64,000 nt of DNA from assembly GCF_000003605.2 (NCBI RefSeq), contig NW_003129869.1, forward strand, positions 81,925 to 145,924, written 5' to 3'. Below the pieces are notes generated by a model. It searched no databases, was not told the DNA's origin, and saw only the letters and a list, made by a program, of their open reading frames with translations. Position numbers and translations under genes: made by a program. How positions within the stretch are numbered: position 1 is the first letter of the stretch; every line of letters begins with the position of its first letter. Below are positions 13,801-25,800 of this stretch, piece by piece. Source of the stretch: Saccoglossus kowalevskii. Its lineage: Eukaryota; Hemichordata; Enteropneusta; Harrimaniidae.

Positions 13801-16800
13801 TATAACTTATAGCGCCAAAGACATCGCATGGCACATATTAAAATTTGGTCCAAACACAGCTTTTTAGAAGGGTTGTCACATGGAATGGTTTCAGTGCTCA
13901 TACAAACCTTAGTAACTGAATTTATTTAGGTCAATAGTGATACCATAGCAAATGTACTAGAAATTCAATATAAAGAGGCAAATTGCAGTTGCGTTTGTAA
14001 AACGATGATGCAGATTATGTTGCCATGGAATAATAATATCTCAACCCTTTCCTTGCATTAGTCTGGTTTAAAAGTTAAAACCTATTAAAAATTCATGAAC
14101 AAATAAAATTGGGAGTAAATTTCACATTATTAATGGATCAAAAGCAAAAGACAAGGACATGCTGCAGCAAATTTACCACTTTGAGTAGGAAGATAAAAAA
14201 TAGTTGAAAGCTTTATCTGACGGGCAATATTCAATGCCGCTGAATCGTTAACCTGCGGCTACTATTGTATACAATGCACCAAGATATTGTAGACATCCGG
14301 ATAAGGTCCCAGAGGCATACTGCTTCGGCTTCCACATCTCTCTACCACAAAAAGAGCGATGCTTAATAAAAACCAGTGAACTTAGCGAAGATAATTGTAG
14401 CAGGACAGATTATGCAAATAAGAAATGGTTACATTTAAACGGGAGGTGGAAGGGTTGAAACTTCTTGGATGTTCTTTTGCAGGGAATGGTACATTTTGGG
14501 GTGAGGTGGGTGTGAGGTTGGTAGGAGGATTGGAACTTGATAGATGTTATATGCAGACATTGTTGATGAATGTAATTATAATATAAAGAAAGAAAGAATG
14601 AATTTGGCGGGGAGGGGGTTTAGAGATAGAACAGCTACATTCTACACACGAATAAGAACAGGTCAACAAAGATGCTGGCTTTTCTCTTCATTGGGACACT
14701 ACATTCTTATATATTTTTCTAGAAGTTTTTTTGTTAATTTTGGTCAAAATACTTATAATTCTACTTTGCCTACATGTTTTAAAAAATTTTTTGGGAAAAA
14801 AAGAAAAATAATGTGGATTTAATTTTTTGAACAGTGACAAACATGGACTATGGCACTCATACATTAAACTTACTTGAAGCAGTGGTCTGTACTGAGGCCC
14901 AGGCGTCAGGATTGCTAAGTATTGAATTATCTTCGGAGGTTGACATAGGACCCCTGTTACCTAGGTAACCAGAAAGTGAAGATTTTTTGAGCTATTGATA
15001 TTAAGACGCCAATTCCAATCAATCAGGGAATTTTTAATAAAACAAGATATCAGAACCATCCAATCACCAGAAATATGCAAATGAGAAATGCTAATTTTTG
15101 GGCAATCTAATCATCTGAGATATGCAAATGAGAAATGCTAATTTTAGGGCAATCCAATCATCTGAGATATGCAAATGAGAAATGCTAATTTTAGGGCAAT
15201 CCATTCATCTGAAATATGCAAATGAAACTGCTAATTTTAGGGCAATCCAATCATCTGAGATATGCAAATGAGAAATGCTAATTTTAGGGCAATCCATTCA
15301 TCTGAAATATGCAAATGAAACTGCTAATTTTAGGGCAATCCAATCATCTGAGATATGCAAATGAGAACTGCTAATTTTAGGACAACCAATCATCTGCAAA
15401 TAAAAAATGCTAATTTGAAGACTTTCTAATCACATGCAAAATGTAAATTAAAATGAGATCTAATTTGATGACAATGAAGTCACTTTTAATAGATATGCAT
15501 AATTTGCAGTTGAGTCAAAGCATATATGCAAAACAGAGTTGATACAAGCTGCTCTCTGATTGGTCAGACTGTTAGCAATTTGGGTTGGGTAGCCAATCAG
15601 ACACAATCTTATAGCTTCAGAGAGAAACATCCTACACATTATTATAAATCATGTTGATTTTTCTGGCAATAATAAATAAACTGCATGTACCTTCAGTGCC
15701 ATTGATGCATGACGTATTATCTGTGTTTTCTCGTTGTATTGGTGAATTTCCGTTCCCGCTATGGGGAGACTGAATTTCCATAGACCTATAAAAAAAAACA
15801 CCAAATTAAGTACACAAAAGTTTGACTGTCAACAAAAAGCATATTTAAACATTGCAAGAAATTATTACAGCAACAAAAAACGGAGGTACTGAAATACAAA
15901 TTTGAGGAACATGGTACATAACTGAACTGATACAGTTACCTAAACGATTTTAAAATACTTATACAAATAGGTTGCGAAAGATAATAACACGCAATAGAAT
16001 GAGAAAATGGGGTATGCTCAAAACAGTTGAGGCAATCCATGATGTTTTCAAGGACCTCAGATGAAAAGACGTCTGTAACAACCCCGAAGTGATAATTGCA
16101 TAATTGATGAACTACTGAACAAAATTCCCCAAGACACGGTAGACACAGTCATTTCTTTTCACTGGATATGTAAATCAATTATGAGTTATCGGTAGTACTA
16201 AATGAAGCGAATAAACATGTTATTCATTTTCAATACATTTTTTCTTCTTCAATAAAATAACAGAAAAAAAAAGATGTGTAATTTCAGGTACTTGCATCCA
16301 GCTCCTGCCTCTCTTTTGATTAAAGCTGAAAAGTCTGTATGTAATGTCTAAACTTGATATGAAATAATGATTTTGTGAGTCTTACTAAAAAAACAAAACA
16401 AAGAAAACGATGTGCTAAGATGTGATTCAAACATGGGATTATACCCATATAAGGTATGCACATATGGTCACATGATTTGTTTAATCCAATGAGGATGTCT
16501 GATACTGTATGATGACTTGTTTATTTGTGTGTGAATAACAACCTTCTGTTAGGAAATAATTAGTTATAATGCAGCCAATTAACTGCAGCTGGTTCTAGGC
16601 ATGCAAGGTCAAAATTCAGGAAAAGAAGGTGGAAAGTGGACATTGAGAGGATTTAAGATACAAAGACAAAAATTCTTAAGAGAAAATATAAAAAGATGAA
16701 AAACTCATGTTGTTTTCTAACTTTATGTATTTGTGTTCATTTTAGACATTATAGAATAAATTTGCCAAATTCTCTAAAGATCACAGAAGATTTATGTTTT

Positions 16801-19800
16801 TCAAGTTTTCTAACAATTTATTTTAGACAAAATCTATTTAAATTGTACAGAATAATGTGAATCAAAATTGAGAAGAATAACATAGACAGCTTTAATTTTT
16901 GTGAGAGATTTTCATAAGTCTGTGAAAATTGGGACATTTTGTAGCAGTGAACGATTGTTGCAAAATTTTACATTTATCATGAAATCACAAATAATAAGTA
17001 GCGATTTTAATACAATAATTTACAAATAAAGGATTGTCAAGTCAAAGTTCTTTTCACAATGTTCCCAAGTTGAGATTAATTATTTATTAACAGGATATGA
17101 CAGGGAGGGGAAGGATCACTAGGGGATTCCAAAACCATCTGTCAGTTTAAAAAACGAAAACAACTCCAGTCAGCCACCTGTTTGGCGGAACAGAGAACAA
17201 CGAACCATGTAAAAAAAATCTGGAATTCACAGTCGCTGTGAAGAAAAAATGATTTGGCTTGGTCTACTTCATTAAGTAGAATATTTGCTCTTGTTTGTTC
17301 TAGTATATGGAGCATGTCTAAGTCATCAATGCATGTTATACTTTGTCTTTTTCCTCCGGATTGACATTTTTTTGAAAAAGCTACATATTTGTCCTGTTTT
17401 TTTTTTCTGTTTTTTTTTTGTTGAGAGCAGCTGCATATACTGAATTTGCTTTTGAAACTGGACCACACAGACAGTCATATTTTGTGGACTGATGACAACA
17501 TTCTTTTGTGTTCAAGCAGAAGGCACAAAGTAAAGACCAGTCAGCACTCAACAAAGAAAATTCTGACAAGATACTTTAAATACCTACCATATGAATGTTT
17601 GTCAGTGGGTTTTTGTGAAAGGCAACAAACACGTGTATTTCCCGTGGATAAACTTAGTTTTCATGTCACCAAGATCAGATCAAGCAAAATTTTGTTGTTT
17701 AAAGCAAGTTTTCAGAAACAAATCAAAAGCATGCATATAAACAAATGTTGAATTGATCGCCAACACTTGGGTTTGATGAAAAACTTTGAAATACAAATTT
17801 TGAGGGAACATTTCCCACAAATTTTATAAAGAATTGTAGGACATAATGTCAGAGATACTTCTTGTAATATCACATGGACATTTAAGAGTTATGACTTCTA
17901 AATTGCAAAGGGGCAAGACTACATGTAGTTTCAGTTTCAGGCTCTTATGAGTAATTGCAAAGTCGTATCACCACCAAACTTCCTCCTGCCCCTCAAAGTC
18001 ATATCACTGCCAAACTTCCTCTTGCCCCTCAAAGTCATATCACCAAGCGTCCTCCTGCCCCTCAAGTCATATCACTACCAAGTGTTCTCCTGCCCCTCAA
18101 AGTCATATCACTGCCTAACAACCTCCTGCCCCTCAAAATCATATCACTACCAAGTGTCCTCCTGCCCCTCAAAATCATATCACCAAGCATCTTCCTGCCC
18201 CTTAAGTCATATCACTACCAAGTGTCCCCCATGTCCCTCAAATTCATATCACCAAGCGTCCTCCTGCCCCTCAAAGTCATATCACCAAGCGTCCTCCTGC
18301 CCCTCAAAGTCATATCACTTAGCGTCCTCCTGCCCCTTAAAGTCATATCACCAAGCGTTCTCCTTCCCCTTAAAGTCATATCACCAAGCGTTCTCCTTCT
18401 CCTTAAAGTCATATCACCAAGCGTCCACCTGCTCCTCAAAGTCCAGCCAGCTAGCTTGGATTACTAATATTGCAACCTTTATCCCTTCATCAACAAGCAC
18501 TGACAAAATTAATATTGAAAACCAAAATGACATGCAAAATGATTCCCCAAAATCTAACTGAATTAGAAACTTAACATTTCTTCAAATATGCCTGATAAAC
18601 AGTTGTCAAAAAGAAAAAAAAAACACATGAAAGGAATTCATTAATGTCAAGCTGAGATTGGAATGGATGGTTCCCAAGGCCTGATAATTTAAAAGAGATG
18701 CATCAATTTAAAAGGATCACCGAAGCAAAACAATTAGATGACATCTCTTAGCAAGGTGAACTATTTGTTTACAGAGTGTTGGAAGTAACACCTAATTTAA
18801 CAAAACTTGTAACTAAAACAAAAACAAAAATTTTCAATTCTTGGAAGAAGAAGAACAAAGTTGTTAAGATGCTCAAAAGAGGCCACTTTTGAAATCACAG
18901 AGATGGAAAACCTTTATGTTCTTTAAGTGAGACATAACAGAAAAATCAAGCCTGAAAGCTCAATGGAAAAGCAATTTGGACACTTTTTCAAAATGAGAAA
19001 AACTGGACACCTGACTGACCACTGATTGAAAAGAAAAAGTTTGTTTTGTTAATGTTTTGGGATGTATTGTTGGTTTTATCTTGTCAATAGAGTCTTTTCA
19101 GCAGCTGCTGAGAAGTCAATTTTTTGTCTGTCCTAGGCACAAAGCCATGTCACCTGAGAAGCGCTATACCACACCTTAATACAATCGTCAATCTTGCCCA
19201 ATCAGACAGCTTCGGTAACACTTGGCTACCTCTCTATACAGATCTTATCGCAGGCTATTAACCAATACACAATGATGCTCCCCTGCCCCCGGAGAACATG
19301 GCGGTCACTTTAGAAATGATCCTTTTTCATTATTTTCACCAAATTACACCTCCGATAAGTGTACAATGATGTTGTTTACACCTTCAAGTGGTAAAGCACT
19401 TTGCAAGATAACCTGACAAATTGTATTTAAGGTGTATCTCGATTGACTGTATTCTTCATGCCCGCTGCACCGATTACCAATCCGGTGATATTATCGTCTG
19501 CCGCATCTAATCGCACATGACTGAATTGTCACAACTAAATATTCATGCTTTATTCATACCCAATGAAAGTTCATGTACATTTCGGAAAGAGTTTTGCAGA
19601 TAGTACTGTCCATGTGGATGGTGAACAAAATGGATCGTATCTGTATGTAGTGCAAACTGCTTTGCTTCAATTGAATAGAATTCTATTCCCAATTGCTTTC
19701 AAGAATTGTTCAAAAGAAATGAAAGAGAATATCATACAGTTTATGGACTGGGAGAACTCTCACTTTTGTATTCCAAAGATCCAAATATGGCATTCATTTT

Positions 19801-22800
19801 CATTTTAATTAACTTTATTAAATTCATATCTAAGCCATGCATGACCTCAACTTAAATAATTACTTATAGTTTTATTTGTAACAGATCTAAATTTTATGAT
19901 TGCTCATTAGAGGGTTTAGATTAACGAGGCATGCAACAACTTACAAAAGACATGAACAGTGTGCTTGAAAATGATCCTGAAAATGCAGTTGTACGACAGT
20001 ACATAGCTTCGTTGCATTGTATTCGATATGCGACATATACAACGCATTTAAAATACATTGTTTATTTACGTGAAATCCAAACACACACTGCACTATGACT
20101 GTAGTGATTTACATTTAGCTAGCTCCCAAAACTGCCACATATCTTAATTGTTGATGACAATGACGCTCTCCTTAAAAATAATATTAGTGAGCTTGGAAGT
20201 TAAGTTACTCTCAGACTGTACATGTATGGTAAAATACTGGACAAGCCATATTTTTGTAATATTTTGAAACAGAACAGTCATAAAGTCAACTAAACAGATC
20301 TTTGCTTATTATAAAATAAAATAAAACAAGAACACCACAATAATTCCTGGGAGTCACAAAATTTGTATCAGTGATAAGTTCGTAGGGGTTCAAAAGACGA
20401 CTTTCCTAAAAAAAACTTCATGAGCACCGTTAAATCATCAAGTCATGACAATTTCTAGGAGTGAGAATAAAATGGTTAGAATACAGTATGTTTTATGTAC
20501 TGTTCACAATAAATAGACATGTCACTTCTATCATTAATCATTGTAACAAATGCCAAAGCAGTCATTTAAGGTTCATTTATATTGTGTCAGGTGTTATTTT
20601 TATAAAATACAACATGTACATACTATTTAGGGGCATCAAGTGTTATTATGATGTGTGATAGGTCACAGAACATATAGACTCAAAATTTCACCACAAATTT
20701 GACTAAGTGACTGCTCAATTTTCCAGGATGTTGTGAAGCAAGGCCTGGTAAGATGAAAATAAATTGGGAGGAATATTTCAGTTATTATAGCACAACTAGC
20801 GGCGAACTAGAATTTGATGATATACTGAGACAACTAGCTGGGAACAAGGATGAACAAGATGGTGGATTTGATGACTTACTGAGACAACTAGCTGGGAACA
20901 AGGATGAACAAGATGTTGGATCTGATGACTTACTGAGACAACTAGCTGGGAACAAGGATGAACAAGATGTTGGATCTGATGACTTACTGAGACAACTAGG
21001 TGGGAACAAGACGGTGGATCTGATGACTTACTGAGACAACTAGCTGGGAACAAGATGGTGGATCTGATGACTTACTGAGACAACTAGGTGGGAACAAGAT
21101 GGTGGATCTGATGACTTACTGTGTCAACTAGCTGGGAACAAGGATGAACAAGATGGTGGATTTGATGACTTACTGAGATAACTAGCTGGGAACAAGGATG
21201 AACAAGATGGTGGATCTGATGACTTACTGCGACAACTAGCTATGAACAAGGATGAATAATATGGGCTTTTCAAGCATAGTGGCCACTGCTTGAATTTGTG
21301 GGAAACAAAATGATCAATTAATACACCTTGCATGTGCAAAGTAGCCCTCGCCAAGATTGTATTACAGAGCACTTTCTCAATGTTGTTTCATTTTTATTTT
21401 TTACACATTTTTTACCTTGTAACTCCACTGCTATGATTATCTGAAACTGCCTCACTCTCGTGTCTTGCTCTTTTTATCTGTAAAAAAATAAACAAATACA
21501 AACATAAATTAAAAAAAAAAATGGAAATTTCACTTTGATCTGTGAAAAGTAGTACAGACAACAATTTGAACAAAATTCATGAAGTTTTAGGTTGTTAATT
21601 TAGTTTCATTTTGAAGAGAAACAAAGTACATTGTTTTCAAAAATGTGTGTATTACAAAAAATAATGTCATTTGCTTCTGGCCAAAAATTCAAGTTGAAAA
21701 AAAGTTAAGTATATAGCATACATGTACATGTATGTAGAAGTAAGTGAAGTCAGAATAAAAAAGAAATCAATTTACATGCATGTATAACAAGTCTTAAATC
21801 TAATCTTCACAAATGCATCTATCGACTTGGCAAAAAAACAAAAAAAAACAATTTAATAGAAACTAACAATGGAACAAACTGTGTTGTTATAAGATTCACA
21901 AAATAATGATTGAAAATTATTAAAATTCAGTGACACCGGCAAAAAAATAATGTTACGCTGTTGAAGGGTATCCAGCTGTGCATAGTTCCCACAGTAGTTT
22001 GGTACACATGACTAACAAAGAGAAATTGATTTCTTTCTTTTATTTGCTACAATGAGCAGCATGTTACCTATATATTTATGTGATGGACCCACGCTGTGGC
22101 CACATCACCCTAAAAATGGAAACAACACTCTCAAAGCTAAATAGTGAGAAGCCATTGGACGCAAAAAAAGAACCGGAAACGACAACAACGTAAGTGCAGG
22201 CAGATCAATACTTGTAACTGACCAATCAGGAGGACTTATTTTTTTGTTAGCTAATCGGAATTGGAGAAGATTTTGATGGTTGCATAATAGAATTATGCGA
22301 AGAAATGTGCAATAAATTTACTGTTTCTTTGTGTCCTGGGGAGGGGGAGGGGAGGGGAAGGGCAGTTTCATCCCACAAAACACATGATAAATCAAAAATA
22401 AACCAAGTCAATTTACATGCTAATAGTGATATTACGCTCAAAGGAAGTGTGTCAGAAACATAGATGTCGTCCCTATTAAATACAACTAAACAGACAACAT
22501 GACATTTGTACCCAAGTACCTGCACATTTCAATTTTCTACAAAATGTATTGACGAAACTATTAGAAAAAAACTATTTTGTTGGAACAGAATAAATAAACA
22601 TTTTATATGATATCGGTTCATCTGGGAGAAGCTGAGCATACACAACATATGTGTATGTTTGGTTAAAGGTAAATAGAGAAATACGGGTGTGCAATTTTCA
22701 AGTATTCCACTGAAAACGACAACACTGAAAACTTGCATAAAGGTATGGAATTCATATTGTCCAAATGTGACGTTTAATTTGAAATATAATTTATTACTTT

Positions 22801-25800
22801 GATACCACCATTTTAGATTGAATAACAACAATTACTCAATTGGCACAATTACACTAACTCGTAATAATATCAACTAAAACTTATTCCCGAAAGATTGATA
22901 GGGTAATATTTCAGCCATTTATCCATGACTGTAACTGCAAACTGTAAACTGTAAATCAACCAACATGCTTAGATGTCATGCTTTATTGGCATAAATTAGC
23001 ATATGATCGCAATAATTGTTCTGTAATTGTTTGGCACACAGAGTTGGTCATGTGATACTTATTCACTCAATTTTAGTTTGTGAGTACGGGTAATACTTAT
23101 AACCCATGCCGTCACTCGTATAATAACCTCATTGAACATGCACATCCTACATCTTCATCAATCATACTTGTTTTGACCTGCATATACCAAGACAACCTGT
23201 GAATACCATGGCAACCTGAGTACTAGTATACCATGGTAACCTGCATATATCAAAACAACCTGTGTATACCATGGTAACCTGCGTATACCAAGACAACCTG
23301 TGAATACTATGGTAACCTGAGTATAACATGGTAACCTGCATATACCAAGACAACCCGAGTATAACATGGCAACCTGTGTATGTCATGTACCATGGTAACC
23401 TGCATATACCAAAACAACCTGTGAATACTATGGTAACCTGCGTATACCAAGACAACCTGCGAATACTATGGTAACCTGCGTATACCATGGTAACCTGTGT
23501 ATACCAAGACAACCTAACCTGTGAATACTATGACAACCTGAGTATACCATGGTAACATGCATAAACCAAGACAACCTGTGAATACTATGGTAACCTGCGT
23601 ATACCATGGTAACCTGCGAAAACCATGGTAACCTGCATATACCAAGACAACCTGAGTATACCATGGTAACCTGCATATACTTAGACAACCTGTGAATACT
23701 ATGGCAACCTGAGTATACCATGGTATCCTGTGAATACCATGGTATCCTGTGAATACCATGGTAACCTGTGTATACTGTGAAAACTACGTTAAACAAACAA
23801 ACATGGATTACTAGAGAAATTGTTTATTGTTTTCTTTGAATATTTTCAGTTACTGGCATAACATCTAATGAGGTAGTGTGAAATGTGTTATTATATTGTG
23901 ATGAAAATCAAATTACCATTAAAATATTGCCAATCATCTGAAATAAATCTTTTAAATAATCTGTATTACAAAATTATCCTGCTTTGAAATCTAAATTCTA
24001 CAAAATGCATGCATTTTAAGTTTTTAGCAAGAGAGGAGCAGAAAGAACAGTACAACATTTAACACTAATCTAGGTTAGAGTGACAGCAATTTTTAATATG
24101 CTTTTATGTACTTGAAAAACTAGCACAACAACAATATATCGCAAGATTTCAATACAAAACCTACTGCTAAACTAGGGCGATGAAACGACTGGCATAACCC
24201 TCCTTCATCATGAAAAAAAATGTAATTATTGATGGCCATGCGTTGATTCACACGGAACACAAAAGAAATTACACAACTATCAATCATCAAACGCAATTAT
24301 TGTATTTCATAAGCATCGATAAAACATCTTTTGTTGGGATCTCTCTCACATCAGAATTTATTTGCAGTTCTCGATCACCTTGGTTAGCACATTTAAACAA
24401 GGAGTGTACTCTAGAACACTTTTCCTGTAATAATGGTAGTTATACTGTCAGGATGTAAGCTTCCCGTACTGTTTGTCTACCTGCGGGGCACGAAAATCCA
24501 CAGTATGAGACATTTGTGATGTTGATGTTACTAGCTGCCTATCCATAGCCTTAAACAAACCATCACAATATTGGTCAAACAACCTAATGTAGACCAACTT
24601 AGCAGACAATCCTTTGTAGTGTTATGTTTTTTTATTTGATTTTTTTATATCAGGATAATTTAAAATTGGTATTTATATGCACACATTTTGGGCTACCCCC
24701 CGGTAGTTACTGTTATTTGCTGCCTGAAAAATATATACAGCTGTATTCAAAACATCAATTTGTGGGGGGATGCAGTTTTTACAGTCAACAAAATGACCAA
24801 ATTGGTGAGCCTGTGATGAGAAAAACCAGGCAAATTGTACCGTAAGCATTCTAATAAAGTGCGTGTCCAAAAATATTGTACACTGGATTATTAAAATAAG
24901 ACCATACACTCATGTCAGCTATTTACGTAATTTAGACAGATAAGCGCATGTGTAAGTAATAAAGCAATTACGATACTTTTAATAGTGTGTGCTATTTCAC
25001 TATTAATTGAAATATGAGTTTTGGATACTTTACTTTTTGGGCTGAAAAAGTTAGAAATTGTTATTGATATTTTAATCCTAATAATGCATGTAGTTAAATA
25101 CGTTTTTTACAAAATAAACCTTCATAATTTTACCAATACTTGTCGTCCAAAATCTTGATTCGAATCTACCATATTTGCTCCATTAGAAGTGCATGTAAAC
25201 CAGCAGTTGCATTTCTTGTACTTTAAAAACTGTAAACCGCTTCAATTTCAGGAAGCAAATTTGCGAGTCAGTGAAAATTTGGAAATTTAGTAGTTGAGTC
25301 ATACAACATGGAGTCTCATTGACTTCAATGTCTTCACGAGTGCCACACCATTCTGAAATCACGAACATTTCTGGTAGTGAAAATTGAATGGCAAACAGTC
25401 TGCACATGTGTTACTAATATTAAAACAAGTAAGGTACAGACAAAAGAAAATATAGAGGTGGGCAAAATATTGGTGGTACAATATTCAATAGTTTAAAGCT
25501 GGTGAATAATAAAAAGTAAAAATCTTACAATGTGCCTAAGCATGAAATACTCGCCTTTTAACAAACAGAAATTTTAAACAGCAAAAAAAAACATAATATC
25601 TGAAAAAATATACAGAAAAGAACAACAAACCTTAAGTTTGTGCATTTGTTGATATTTGCAGAAGCCATAAGGATACAATAAAAGCTTGGTAACATGGAAT
25701 CCAAATTGATACTACCGACAAAACCCGCACTCTGTTTAACAGGACTGAGCGAAGCAAGATTTCAATGTGGATCCTATATATCATATCACACATCCAAACA

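Noticed and set aside
14874-14953. Exon 4 with the internal acceptor (80 nt)
   Set aside because: It leaves exon 3 and exon 4 out of phase, while the 14960 acceptor fits exactly.
17947-18561. 204-codon plus-strand open frame, Ser/Tyr/His-rich
   Set aside because: It follows the 33-36-bp tandem repeat; a second frame and the opposite strand are also open. Codon pattern is that of the array, with no start or splice support.
20753-21034. [14 protein letters not shown] repeat protein
   Set aside because: The 54-bp unit is divisible by three so the frame stays open; other units (44 bp) break it and no transcript signals are visible.
23158-23796. Minus-strand frames with [12 protein letters not shown]-type repeats
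   Set aside because: Product of the 19-bp array: 57 bp, or 19 codons, per three units. No protein family.
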